Shown here one piece after another: positions 8,596 to 18,224 of a stretch of DNA of 64,000 nucleotides. The translations under genes were made by a program, and so were the position numbers. The DNA comes from Schlesneria paludicola DSM 18645 (GTDB lineage Bacteria > Planctomycetota > Planctomycetia > Planctomycetales > Planctomycetaceae), in the NCBI RefSeq assembly GCF_000255655.1, contig NZ_JH636434.1, positions 478,896-542,895 on the forward strand. Direction: 5' to 3'. How positions within the stretch are numbered: the stretch's first letter is position 1; every line of letters begins with the position of its first letter. The notes beneath the pieces are model-generated. The model did no database searches. It was not told the DNA's origin and saw nothing but the letters and a program-made list of their open reading frames with translations.

Positions 8596-10440
8596 TCAGA
8601 AGTAAATTTGAGTTCGAATCCAGAACAAGTCGTTTGCTTGTTGGGGATGACCGCTGGCAGACGAAACAGGGCTACCAAACATGGCATGCTCCCAATCGAA
8701 ATAGACCTTTACGAACTTGTTCAAATACCAGTTCAGACCGATGTCAACCAATTTCGCTTGATTGGTCCAAAGGCTCGGATCAGCCAAACCATCGCTGAAG
8801 ACCCGGCGATCAAGCGTCAGTTCACTATAACGGGCTGTCGGTTCGAACGCGCCAAATCCTAAGCGGCCTGGTCGGAGATCAAACGGATGGAGTGGATCAA
8901 TTAAGGTGCGATCACGGATCGTCTCGCCGGTAAAAATATAACCTGCTTGAAGAAACCATCCGTTAATAGGGATGCGGCTTGGTGCTCCCGCGGCGGTGGA
9001 ATAGCTTTCGGTCCCAGACTGCCAAGCTCCCAGCACAGTCAATCCTCCGTGGTACCATGCTGTATGGAGTTCCCAGAGTGCGCGCCCCCCATGCTCAGTC
9101 ACACCCTGGTTGAATGCGAGAAATGGTAAAGTGGCAAAGTTGACTGCGCCGCTATCGCTCACTGCGCTCGTCGAGGGCGCGTTATTCGTTCGCAACGCGG
9201 CCGGCGCAACCGGCTGATTCTCATAGCCTGCATTGACGGAGCCACCGAACTGAAGGTCCCTAAGTGCGAAGCTGCGATCTTCATTGTAGAACGGCTTGAA
9301 GTTGACGAACGCCATCACGTCTTGGAGGTTGTTGAAAGGTTGGTATCCATTTCGTTGCGTGTTGAAGGATCCGACGGCGTACTCCACCCGATTTTCGAAA
9401 AGCGTCCCCCAACCCATGGCACCAAAACGTCTTTGGCCCTCGAAGTTCGTCGCAAAAAGCGAGCGTTCGGGGGCAAGCAGGTCCCAAATATGAACGCGAT
9501 ACCATTCATAAGTAAAAGGCGTCTTGTATCGACCCAGACGGACTTGAAATGCAGGGTCATAATTGAAGTTGACGTAGGCGTCGAGCAGGTTCACGCTGTC
9601 GTACGTCTGCTGAAATGAGAACTCATACTGGATGGGCTTGGTGAGCTGTCCCTCAAAATAAAACCGAGACCGGGGCGTGTAGAACCCACTACTCGCAAAT
9701 CCTGGAGATGGCTCTGAATAGGCCTTTCCATCGAGTTGCACCAATCCACGAACACCGAAACTGAATTCATTGTCTTCGGTCGTAAATCTGAAACCATCAC
9801 TGTCGAAGTCATAATAGGGTTTCAGTGCCAGTTTGCCGACGTGACGATTTCCATCCTCCTGGGCCCGGCCAGTGGACGTAGGATCTCCGCCAGAGGCTTT
9901 CGAGCCGCCACCAGCAGCGTGCGGTACATCAAGATCCACTTCATTTCGTGTAAGACTGAAGGCCTTCCTCGATTGTTGCAGATCACTCGACAAGTAATTT
10001 GTGGGAACGACGACGTTGGATGAGTCGGGGAGCGATTCAGGATCTGCGAGTGGGTTTGAGTCTGAGTAAAGGGAGAAGTACGAATCTTGTGGTAGCTTCT
10101 TCTGATCGAAAGGCTTTTCGATTCGACGCGAAAGATCATCGAATTGCGCTGCGAGCCTATTGTTGTGGCGTTCTAGGTCTTCGTTTTGCTTCATGAGCAA
10201 GTCGATTCGTCGTTCCAGCACGCGCATCGATTCGACAAAGTCGATAGCCTCATTCGCATTCTGAGCGGCAAATTCGGCAGGATCAGCTCGCTGTGCGGTT
10301 GGCAACGAAAGTTCTTCCGCGTTCCCAAACTCGGTCCAGCCGAAAACAATGCAGGCGACGAATACGTGCAACCAAGAATCGGTTCGCCGAATCGTCGCCA
10401 GAATTTGTGACACGCCTCTCATCGGAATACTGTCCACCAT
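8596..10440 (-). CDS. OprP/OprO-like porin
   Basis: 614 aa outer-membrane protein. An N-terminal hydrophobic segment (about residues 24-38, VFVACIVFGW) acts as the export signal, followed by a coiled-coil stretch (about 67-105, MRVLERRIDLLMKQNEDLER) and a low-complexity linker. From about residue 215 there is a beta-barrel typical of the phosphate-selective porin O/P family: FSFGVRGLVQLDG, FYTPRSRFYFEGQL and RLGRYKTPFTYE. It ends in a terminal-aromatic strand (WIRTQIYF). The solute cannot be inferred, because planctomycetes carry many paralogues. It lies 344 bp downstream of emrAB on the same strand. A decayed copy of the same C-terminus lies at 56281-56523. Confidence 0.88.
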   Translation of the reverse strand: MVDSIPMRGVSQILATIRRTDSWLHVFVACIVFGWTEFGNAEELSLPTAQRADPAEFAAQNANEAIDFVESMRVLERRIDLLMKQNEDLERHNNRLAAQFDDLSRRIEKPFDQKKLPQDSYFSLYSDSNPLADPESLPDSSNVVVPTNYLSSDLQQSRKAFSLTRNEVDLDVPHAAGGGSKASGGDPTSTGRAQEDGNRHVGKLALKPYYDFDSDGFRFTTEDNEFSFGVRGLVQLDGKAYSEPSPGFASSGFYTPRSRFYFEGQLTKPIQYEFSFQQTYDSVNLLDAYVNFNYDPAFQVRLGRYKTPFTYEWYRVHIWDLLAPERSLFATNFEGQRRFGAMGWGTLFENRVEYAVGSFNTQRNGYQPFNNLQDVMAFVNFKPFYNEDRSFALRDLQFGGSVNAGYENQPVAPAALRTNNAPSTSAVSDSGAVNFATLPFLAFNQGVTEHGGRALWELHTAWYHGGLTVLGAWQSGTESYSTAAGAPSRIPINGWFLQAGYIFTGETIRDRTLIDPLHPFDLRPGRLGFGAFEPTARYSELTLDRRVFSDGLADPSLWTNQAKLVDIGLNWYLNKFVKVYFDWEHAMFGSPVSSASGHPQQANDLFWIRTQIYF

Positions 10441-10784
10441 TTCGATCCCGATTGGGTTTTATCTCACAACGCCGTAAATCCATGGCGCAATTCGATATCA
10501 CTCACGTTTCGTCGAGATTTTTACTGGGCATTTCGATTCTGGAAGCTGCGCGTCCTGATGATCTGCTGGCGCAAGCAGAAAAAGATCGGACCGCACGGCA
10601 ACTTGATGTTCTCTTGTTTTCGTCCGGTGGCGAGGCCCGAATCGAGCGATTGTACGAGATTTGCCGGATATTCCCGACGTTCAATTGCCGCTTCAGCCGG
10701 TGTATTTATCGGGCTAGACCTCGGCCTTCTGCCCACCGGACCAACCCAGCGGAGCGGCAACTCCTTAACTGGCAATTGATTCAT
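10441..10784. other. Intergenic between emrB and the porin
   Basis: 344 bp, both flanking genes on the minus strand. No T-tract hairpin and no clear promoter seen. Short frames here do not resemble known proteins. Confidence 0.3.
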
Positions 10785-12401
10785 TCAATCGGCAGCGAGA
10801 TGAGCCCCTTTTTCTGCGACGGAACGTTTCATGAGCGCGACGAAAATCATCAAGATGATGGCAAGAATTGCCAATACACGAAACACATCGAAGTAAGCCA
10901 GGGACAATACCTGTTGGTCTCGCAGATTTGCCAATGATTGAAGGGCCATCTGCTGAGATAGGGCGGGATCACCTGTTTGCCCCAAGAACGTTGAGTGTGC
11001 TTGTTCGACAAATGTCGTCACGGCCGGATTCAGTGGGTCCAAGTTTTCGTTAAGCCGCAATGTATGGAACTGAACTCGTCGCACTTCAATTGTCTGTGCC
11101 ACACTGGTTCCGACGCTTCCGCCCTCATTTCGAATCAGTGCGAACAAGCCGACTGCCGCTCCGCGTAGGTGTCTAGGGGTATACATGTAAGCCGCCACGT
11201 TCAGCGGAGCAAAAATGAGCGAGAGTCCGACGATCGTTACCACACGCGGCCAGATGACCTGGAACGGACTGATATCGAGATTCATCAGGGACATCCAGTA
11301 GCTACCCACAGACATGACTGCGAGGCCAGCGAGGATCATCCAGCGCGCGTCTGTTCCACGACTAAGCAAAATTCCGATCACAGGTAAAGTCGCAACCGAG
11401 AAAAATCCGGACGGAGACATCACCAGCCCTGAACTCGTGGCATCGTATCCGAACAGCGACTGCAATAAACCGGGAAGTGATGTCGTTGAGCCATAGAGAA
11501 CGCCGTAAGCGCAAAAAATGATGATGCTCGACGTCGCAAAGTTTCTCTCCCCTAACGGTCGGAAATTAATCACCGGATCAGCGATTCGCAATTCTCTGAT
11601 AATCAATCCTGCCAACGCCGCTCCAAATGAAAGGGCAAGTGCCTGCACGCGCCACTCAGGATCACCGAACCAATCCCATTCCTGACCTTTAGAGAGCATA
11701 ATCTCCCAACTGATCATTGCGACTGCCAGCAGACTGAGACCGAGGATGTCGAATCGCATGGGCTGCTTTTTCAACTCGGTCCGTTCCTGTTTCAGATATT
11801 CTGGATCGTCAAGCAACCAGTAACACATTAGAAATGCAAATAAGCCTACAGGAATATTGATGTAGAAAATCCATCGCCAAGAATAATTGTCCGTGATCCA
11901 GCCACCGAGCGGTGGTCCCAAGATCGGAGCGATGAGAGCGGCGATTCCGAACAGTGTCATCGCCGAGCCTTGCTTCTCGGGTGGAAAGGTGTCGAGCAAC
12001 ACCCCTTGTGTACATGGCTGAAGTCCCCCACCGGCAAGCCCCTGCAGGACGCGGAAGAGAATGATTTCTTCAAGACTGGTGGCCATCCCGCAAAGGCCAG
12101 ACGCAATTGTGAATAATGCGATCGATCCTAAGAAGTAGTTCCGGCGACCTAAATGAGTCGCAAGCCATCCAGAGACCGGCAGGACAATCGCGTTCGCGGC
12201 GAGATAGCTTGTAATGACCCATTCTGCATCCACATACGCGGCCGACAAGCCACCCGCGATGTACCGAAGAGCCACATTGGCAATCGTGGTGTCAAGAACC
12301 TCCATGAACGTTGGCACGACGACGGCGAATGCGACGAGCCAGAGATTCACGGGCCGACCATTGGTAGCGACCGAGGCATTTGCAGGAGACGAACGACTCA
12401 C
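10785..12401 (-). CDS. emrB: DHA2-family MFS efflux transporter (EmrB-like)
   Basis: 538 aa with about 14 predicted membrane helices, as in the DHA2 (EmrB/QacA) drug:H+ antiporters. MFS motif A is present (GWLATHLGRRNYF), motif C-like glycines occur in PILGPPLGGW, and RVLQGLAGGGLQP is typical of EmrB. It overlaps the upstream EmrA-like gene by 4 bp (ATGA), so the two are translationally coupled and form a two-part inner-membrane/periplasmic efflux system. An outer-membrane channel would be needed; the porin downstream is not a TolC. Substrate unknown. Confidence 0.93.
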   Translation of the reverse strand: MSRSSPANASVATNGRPVNLWLVAFAVVVPTFMEVLDTTIANVALRYIAGGLSAAYVDAEWVITSYLAANAIVLPVSGWLATHLGRRNYFLGSIALFTIASGLCGMATSLEEIILFRVLQGLAGGGLQPCTQGVLLDTFPPEKQGSAMTLFGIAALIAPILGPPLGGWITDNYSWRWIFYINIPVGLFAFLMCYWLLDDPEYLKQERTELKKQPMRFDILGLSLLAVAMISWEIMLSKGQEWDWFGDPEWRVQALALSFGAALAGLIIRELRIADPVINFRPLGERNFATSSIIIFCAYGVLYGSTTSLPGLLQSLFGYDATSSGLVMSPSGFFSVATLPVIGILLSRGTDARWMILAGLAVMSVGSYWMSLMNLDISPFQVIWPRVVTIVGLSLIFAPLNVAAYMYTPRHLRGAAVGLFALIRNEGGSVGTSVAQTIEVRRVQFHTLRLNENLDPLNPAVTTFVEQAHSTFLGQTGDPALSQQMALQSLANLRDQQVLSLAYFDVFRVLAILAIILMIFVALMKRSVAEKGAHLAAD

Positions 12402-14038
12402 GGTTGCGTCTCCCGTGGCTGAGGATCAGATTTCGAACGATCGTTTGGCTCGCGGTCACCAAACAATGTATCAGAGGATGCCGTAGGGTTCGTGGAAAAG
12501 AAATTCGGCTGAAGCACCTTTCCAGCATCAGGACCCGTAGGAGGTTCGTGAATATAGACCATAGGAGTAACGGACAAACCGACGAACAGAGGATCTTGAT
12601 CGGGCTCATAATTAACTGGTTCGATTCTGACAGGAAGTCGTTGAACAACCTTGATGAAATTTCCGGTCGCATTCTGTGCAGGCAAAAGAGACAGCGTCGA
12701 ACCGGTTCCCATCGTGAACCCAGAAATTCGTCCATTAAACTTGCGTCGGTGACCATACATATCGACCTCCAAATCGACTCGCTGACCGATTCGTAGCCTT
12801 GCGAGTTGGGTCTCTTTGAAGTTTGCATCGATCCAGACCTCAGTCAGTGATCGGATCGCCATCAACGCTTGTCCGGATTGCACGTTGTTCCCGGGATTGA
12901 CATTTCTGCGGGTCACAACGCCATCAATTTCGGCGTAAACATTGCAATAGCGAAGGTTCAGCTTAACCTGATCGAGATCCCGTTCGGCTTGGGCGAGCGT
13001 CGCTTCAGCCTGTTTGATGATCGGCGCAGTTTTCACGAGTTCGGAATAGATTCGATCGACGTTCCCTTCACTGTCACGAGTTTTGAATGCCGCGACAATT
13101 TCTTTAGGAGTTGAACTGTACGAGGGAGGTAAAACACCCAGCGGTGCGAAGCTCTGTAAGAGGTCACCCACAGCTTGGCGGACGGAGGAGAAGGTTTGAT
13201 CAAGGTCAGGTGGAACGATCGTCAAATCACTTCCGTCAGCAGGCTGTGCGGGCAATCCGAGCGCAACTCGAACCTGATACACTTGCTCAAGAGCTTGTTT
13301 TACGGCAGCCTCTCCGACACGGAACGCTTCTTCATATTTGTCAAGTTCTTGACGTGTCAGCACTCCCTTTTCGACCAACGGCTTATTTCGTTCAAGATCG
13401 GCCTGGGCACGAACGAGCGTGGCCTTTTTACTCTCCCATGTGGCGACATTCGCACTCAACAGGGCGATTTGGTTGTGGACATCTTCGATCGCATGGTCCA
13501 GTTTAAATCGGTTACTTCGAGCTTGGGCGACAATTCCATTGACCTGGTTTCGTGCAACCAATAGTTGGGCCATGGCAAGGTCAACTGCTGCCTGTTTGAT
13601 CTTCAGTTGCACTTCATATGGCTCGCGATCGAGCTGCACAATCAAATCACCTTTCCTCACGCGATTGTTGTCATCGACCAAAACCTTAGAAACCTGTCCC
13701 GACACACGCGGCGCCACGAACGTCACATGGCTGTTAACGTAAGCATCGTCTGTGGAAACTGTACTCAAGGCAAATAGCACGATTGGCGTGACGAAATACC
13801 CGAACGTCGCCAAGCCGACGACTCCAATCAAGGTTCGTAGACGCCATCTCGATATTTTTCCTTTTTGGGCATCGTGTGCTAACGGTTTCCCAGCCCCGTC
13901 GGATTCAGCCGCGGCATTTTCCGATAAAGGGTTTTTTACTGGAATGGGGTCTAAGGTTGCCTGGGTCGATGCGACCGCAGGCTCGAGGTTCGGGCTTTTA
14001 TTCCCGTTGAAGTTATTTGGCGCGTCTTCGTTGATCAT
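12398..14038 (-). CDS. emrA: HlyD/EmrA-family membrane fusion protein
   Basis: 546 aa. A cytoplasmic N-terminus with a Ser/Pro/Asn-rich tail precedes a single membrane helix at about 68-90 (GVVGLATFGYFVTPIVLFAL). The biotinyl-lipoyl-like half-motif follows (HVTFVAPRVSGQVSKVLVDD), then a long coiled-coil hairpin, the second lipoyl half (YAEIDGVVTRRNVNPGNNVQ) and the beta-barrel domain. It is longer than E. coli EmrA (390 aa) because of an extended coiled coil and a disordered C-terminal tail. It is the first gene of the emrAB pair and no regulator is adjacent. Confidence 0.92.
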   Translation of the reverse strand: MINEDAPNNFNGNKSPNLEPAVASTQATLDPIPVKNPLSENAAAESDGAGKPLAHDAQKGKISRWRLRTLIGVVGLATFGYFVTPIVLFALSTVSTDDAYVNSHVTFVAPRVSGQVSKVLVDDNNRVRKGDLIVQLDREPYEVQLKIKQAAVDLAMAQLLVARNQVNGIVAQARSNRFKLDHAIEDVHNQIALLSANVATWESKKATLVRAQADLERNKPLVEKGVLTRQELDKYEEAFRVGEAAVKQALEQVYQVRVALGLPAQPADGSDLTIVPPDLDQTFSSVRQAVGDLLQSFAPLGVLPPSYSSTPKEIVAAFKTRDSEGNVDRIYSELVKTAPIIKQAEATLAQAERDLDQVKLNLRYCNVYAEIDGVVTRRNVNPGNNVQSGQALMAIRSLTEVWIDANFKETQLARLRIGQRVDLEVDMYGHRRKFNGRISGFTMGTGSTLSLLPAQNATGNFIKVVQRLPVRIEPVNYEPDQDPLFVGLSVTPMVYIHEPPTGPDAGKVLQPNFFSTNPTASSDTLFGDREPNDRSKSDPQPRETQP

Positions 14039-14236
14039 TTCGATGCCTTAAAGTACACATACCATTTTCTCAGTCCATGCATGTGTCTATGGTGTGGTTT
14101 AGAGCAGTCGTGCAGCGTGCTTTGCGAATCTGTCTTCGATCTCTCAAGAGCCCTTCGAGTGACCTTAAATGCGTGTTCCATTCAGGCTCGAATCGTTTAG
14201 GATGCAGGCAACGTGTGTTTGAATCAGACATGAACC

Positions 14237-14713
14237 CTATTTCTCTGCACGTGTTGCTGCGAGTTCGCGACCAAATGTCTCGAGCACGGTGTTGAGGGCC
14301 GCGATCCCTCGTCTGGAGTCTGGATTCCGCAATAGCCCTAGCCCCAATCGCCAGAGGGCTGGCGGCTCTGGATGCTCGGAAATCGTCTCGAGAGCCAGTG
14401 GAATTGTTGATGTAAATGCCTTAAGAAGTTCCGGTTGGATCTCGCCTACCATGTTCACCAAGAGAATCAGATTTCGAATACTGCGAATGGAGGTTGGCGT
14501 TTTCGCGGCGTCTACTGCAATTTCCAGAACCTTTTCACTGGATCCCGTCGCGCCGCGAAGAAGTTCCAATACGCCGCAGTCGTGCAAGCCTTGCAGAACT
14601 TCTAATGCGGCCAACAGTGCTTCAGCGTGATCCGTGGTGGCAGCATCAAGTCGTGATTTGAGTTCGCTCCGAGGATCGCGAGCGACAGTACTCATTCGAA
14701 TGGGTTGAGCCAT
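14237..14713 (-). CDS. DUF1641 family protein, formate dehydrogenase-associated
   Basis: 158 aa helical soluble protein. Features such as ALEVLQGLHDCGVLELLRG and the ending ALWRLGLGLLRNPDSRRG match DUF1641, a family found next to formate dehydrogenase genes and thought to help assembly or regulation. It follows the FDH gene by only 5 bp on the same strand, so it is in the same operon and is its last gene. No cofactor-binding motif is visible. Confidence 0.85.
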   Translation of the reverse strand: MAQPIRMSTVARDPRSELKSRLDAATTDHAEALLAALEVLQGLHDCGVLELLRGATGSSEKVLEIAVDAAKTPTSIRSIRNLILLVNMVGEIQPELLKAFTSTIPLALETISEHPEPPALWRLGLGLLRNPDSRRGIAALNTVLETFGRELAATRAEK

Positions 14714-14718
14714 GCTGG

Positions 14719-17688
14719 TTACTCCTTCTTAATGCTTGTATCCAACTGAACCAACTCGGACGCCGACTCGGCTCCTGGGACTGAATAGTCTTTGCGTTTC
14801 CACTTTTGTTCGACCTCAACCCCGCGCTTTGGAGTACGTGTGCCAAAACGATGATTGACCCGAGGCAAAGGTGATTTGATATCTCCCGCGATAATTCTCA
14901 GGCGTACTGAGGCTTCTTTATAGGCGGGCGTGTGTGTGACGGCGTCGGTATGGCTGCCAATCAACCGATTCACTGCAGATTCGCTCGAATTCATCGACAT
15001 AAAGATTTGCCTTCCCTGGACTCGGTCTGTCACCAATGCTCGAACCAAGACTTGTCCATAGCGAGATGTCAGCTCAAGCTGCGTTCCACTGACAATGCCG
15101 CGATCCTTGGCGAGTTCGGGTGACACCTCAACGAAGACATGGGGTGTCTTGCTGCGGATTCCCGCAACACGAAGTGTCATGTTCCCTTCGTGAAAGTGTT
15201 CCAGCAGATTGCCGTTGTTCAGGTGGAGATCATATTCCTCGTCCGGTTGCTCGACGGGTTCGGTCCAACCCACGGGAAAAAGCCGTGCTTTACCGTCAGG
15301 AAACGCGAACTGCTTCGTATAGAGTAGTGGCTGATCTGTTCCGTCCGCTGCAACCGGCCATTGCAAAGACTTGTAGCCTTCAAGTCGCTCGTAGTTGACT
15401 CCGGCGAAAATCGGGGTGAGCGATGCGATCTCGTCCATAATTTCGGAGGGATGCTTGTAGTTCCAGTTTGCGCCGAGTTGCTTCGCAACATCTTGAATAA
15501 TCCGCCAATCAGGGCGGCTTTGCTTCAACGGTTCGAAGACTTGATAAAGCCGTTGGATCCGACGTTCCGTACTCGAGAACGTCCCCTCTTTCTCTAAACT
15601 TGGTGCGGCCGGAAGCACCACATCTGCGAATTCGCAAGTGTGACTGAAGAAGATGTCCTGGACGATAAAAAACTCGAGCTTGGAGAAAGCGTCTTGCACG
15701 TAATTCGCGTTTGAATCCACCAGGCTCATTTCTTCGCCGAACAGATACATCGCTTTCAACTTGCCTTCATGAATCGCTTCAACCATTTCGTGATTATCGA
15801 GGCCTTTGGTCGTCGAAAGTTTGACGCCCCACGACTTTTCAAACTTCTCTCGCACTTCTGGATCGTCGACAGGTTGATATCCCGGCAAGTTGTTTGGCAT
15901 TGCTCCATGATCGCCGGCACCCTGAACGTTATTGTGTCCACGCAAAGGGTAAGCTCCTGCGCCAGGTCGCATATAGTTTCCCGTGATCAAAAGCAGATTC
16001 GAGATCGCGGTCGAGGTATCTGATGCCATGGTGTGCTGTGTCACACCCATGGCCCAAAGGATGCACACGCCATCCGCTTCGGCGATCATACGCGCGACCG
16101 TCTTTAGAGTGTCGATGGGGAGCCCGCATGTACGTTCGGCAAATTCCAGCGTGAACAAATCAAGACTCTTACGGTACTCATCCAGACCATGCACCCATTG
16201 ATCGAGAAATTGCTTTTTGATCAAGCCCGCATCAATCAGATAACGGCTAACGGCAGACAACCACACGAGATCGGTGCCGGGGCGCGGCCGAAAAAAGACA
16301 TCGGCCCGTTCGGCCATTTCGTGTTCGCGGATATCCGCAACAATCAATTTTTGACCACGAAGCTTATGCGCACTCTTCACGCGAGTTGCCAGGACCGGGT
16401 GGCTTTCCGCCGTATTGCTGCCCACGATCAACACCAGACCTGCCTGAGCGATGTCGGTAATGGACCCCGCATCTCCTCCATACCCTACGGTGCGAAAGAG
16501 TCCCATGGTGGCAGGGGCCTGACAATATCGGGAACAGTTATCAATGTTGTTTGTTCCGATCACGGCCCGCGCCAACTTCTGCATCAAATAGCTTTCCTCA
16601 TTCGTGCATTTCGACGAGGAGATGAAGGCGATTGAGTCAGGGCCCGTTTTTGTCTTGATTTCCGTGAGGCGGCGGGCGATCAGCGCCAGAGCCTCGTCCC
16701 AGGTTGCCTCGCGAAACGTGTCACCATCGCGAATCAGCGGCGCCGTCAAACGATCTTCGCTGTTGACGAAGTCCCATCCGAATTTGCCTTTGACACATGT
16801 CGAGATGCCATTCGTGGGACCGCTTTCCGGCGCGACTTTCAGAATGTGCCTGTCTTTTGTCCAGATATCAAAACTGCATCCGACCCCACAGTAAGTGCAA
16901 ACGGTCTTTGTACGTCGAACACGTGATTGCCGCATGGCCGATTCAGCCTCAGAGACCTGGAGAATTGCACCGTAGCCCGCCTCTGGCTCGACTCCTTTCA
17001 CGATATCGATCATTCCTGACAGGGCCTTTTTCGGTATGCCGGAAAGAAAACCGGCGTGACCGATCATCGACTTCTCCATCAACGCGTTGCAGGGACAAAC
17101 GGTCACGCAGTGACCGCACGAGACGCAGCTCGATTCGCCGATCTTTGCGCCGCCGTCCCAGAGGACTCGAGGGTTTTCGTCCTCCCAGTTAATTGAAAGA
17201 GTCTCGTTGACTTCGACGTTCTGGCACGCCTCGACACATCGCCCGCATAGCAGACATTGATTGGGGTCATAGCGATAGAACGGATTGGACTCGTCAACTT
17301 CGAACGGCTTTGATTGAAACGGTATCTTCTGGTGCTCAACTTGCAGCATTTTGGTCGTGTTGTGAATGGTACAGTTGCCATTATTGTTGTCACAGACCGT
17401 GCAATACAGCATGTGATTGGCGAGAATCCTGTCGAACGCCTCGCGCTGCGCGGCAGTGGCAGCTTTTGTTTTCGTCAGTACCGTCATGCCGTCGACCACA
17501 ATTTCGGCGCAGGCCCGAACAAGTTGGCCATTCACATCGACCATGCACGTGTCACAGGTTTGAAGTGGCCCGAGTTGCGAGTGATAACAAACCGCGGGAA
17601 TCTCGATTCCCGCACGCTGAATCACATCAATCAGCCGTTCACCACTCGCTGCTTGTTGAATCTCACCATTGACCGTAATCGTGTTCAT
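14719..17688 (-). CDS. fdhF: Formate dehydrogenase, molybdopterin catalytic subunit
   Basis: 989 aa. Domains in order: [2Fe-2S] domain with Cys34, 45, 48 and 60; His/Cys cluster segment (CTVCDNNNGNC); two ferredoxin-type [4Fe-4S] motifs (CLLCGRCVEAC and CVSCGHCVTVC); then the molybdopterin oxidoreductase core with its own [4Fe-4S] motif (TVCTYCGVGC) and a C-terminal dinucleotide-binding domain. The active-site segment NNIDNCSRYCQAP has Cys where E. coli FdhF has selenocysteine, so no UGA read-through is needed. It oxidises formate to CO2. No NADH-dehydrogenase-like FdhB/FdhC gene is adjacent, so the electron acceptor is unknown. The upstream DUF2721 gene overlaps it by 4 bp. Confidence 0.95.
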   Translation of the reverse strand: MNTITVNGEIQQAASGERLIDVIQRAGIEIPAVCYHSQLGPLQTCDTCMVDVNGQLVRACAEIVVDGMTVLTKTKAATAAQREAFDRILANHMLYCTVCDNNNGNCTIHNTTKMLQVEHQKIPFQSKPFEVDESNPFYRYDPNQCLLCGRCVEACQNVEVNETLSINWEDENPRVLWDGGAKIGESSCVSCGHCVTVCPCNALMEKSMIGHAGFLSGIPKKALSGMIDIVKGVEPEAGYGAILQVSEAESAMRQSRVRRTKTVCTYCGVGCSFDIWTKDRHILKVAPESGPTNGISTCVKGKFGWDFVNSEDRLTAPLIRDGDTFREATWDEALALIARRLTEIKTKTGPDSIAFISSSKCTNEESYLMQKLARAVIGTNNIDNCSRYCQAPATMGLFRTVGYGGDAGSITDIAQAGLVLIVGSNTAESHPVLATRVKSAHKLRGQKLIVADIREHEMAERADVFFRPRPGTDLVWLSAVSRYLIDAGLIKKQFLDQWVHGLDEYRKSLDLFTLEFAERTCGLPIDTLKTVARMIAEADGVCILWAMGVTQHTMASDTSTAISNLLLITGNYMRPGAGAYPLRGHNNVQGAGDHGAMPNNLPGYQPVDDPEVREKFEKSWGVKLSTTKGLDNHEMVEAIHEGKLKAMYLFGEEMSLVDSNANYVQDAFSKLEFFIVQDIFFSHTCEFADVVLPAAPSLEKEGTFSSTERRIQRLYQVFEPLKQSRPDWRIIQDVAKQLGANWNYKHPSEIMDEIASLTPIFAGVNYERLEGYKSLQWPVAADGTDQPLLYTKQFAFPDGKARLFPVGWTEPVEQPDEEYDLHLNNGNLLEHFHEGNMTLRVAGIRSKTPHVFVEVSPELAKDRGIVSGTQLELTSRYGQVLVRALVTDRVQGRQIFMSMNSSESAVNRLIGSHTDAVTHTPAYKEASVRLRIIAGDIKSPLPRVNHRFGTRTPKRGVEVEQKWKRKDYSVPGAESASELVQLDTSIKKE

Positions 17689-18221
17689 CTTTCATCGTCC
17701 TTTCGTGAATCGTCCGATTGCGGGACGCAGTTGGTTCGACATCGCTTGAGTTTGAACTTGGCTTCTTCGATCAAGAGCAACTGAGCTCTACGGGTCTCCC
17801 AAAGCAAGATCCCGCATCCCACAGTCAGCCCTCCCACACCTGTCGTGCCGGAAAGCAGACCTAAGGCCAATGCAAATGGCCTTAGGAATTCTTCTTGAGC
17901 AATAAAGAGAACAGCCCCCAACAAGGAGACCAGCGTTGCTGCAGAAAACGCACCGACCGCCACATACAAACTCGTCAACGCGCGAACTAAGACCAGTACT
18001 CGCGCCTCCGCCATCTTCAGATGTTCGACACGAAGGTCTGATTGGAAATCGGATGTCGTTTCATTTCTCGTGATCTCGGCGAGAATTGCCTTCGCGCGAT
18101 CGATTGCCAGCGCGAATCGGTTGGATGTCGAGAGAGTCATGATCGAAGACGCGTTCGTCAAAATCGCGGGGGCGACGAGAAACGTGAGTAACGCGAATGG
18201 GTTGTTGTCGACGAATTGCAC
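17685..18221 (-). CDS. DUF2721 family membrane protein
   Basis: 178 aa. It begins FALLTFLVAPAILTNASSIM and LSTSNRFALAIDRAK, diagnostic of DUF2721, and has three predicted membrane helices (about 8-28, 83-105 and 115-140) with a charged C-terminal tail containing cysteines. Function unknown. Its stop overlaps the FDH start (ATGA) and it lies 3 bp after fdhD, so it is embedded in the formate dehydrogenase operon. A role as membrane anchor or assembly helper is only an inference. Confidence 0.85.
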   Translation of the reverse strand: MQFVDNNPFALLTFLVAPAILTNASSIMTLSTSNRFALAIDRAKAILAEITRNETTSDFQSDLRVEHLKMAEARVLVLVRALTSLYVAVGAFSAATLVSLLGAVLFIAQEEFLRPFALALGLLSGTTGVGGLTVGCGILLWETRRAQLLLIEEAKFKLKRCRTNCVPQSDDSRKDDER

Positions 18222-18224
18222 GAT

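Noticed and set aside
16500-16560. Possible selenocysteine site in formate dehydrogenase
   Set aside because: The active-site codon gives Cys (NCSRYCQAP); no in-frame TGA exists.
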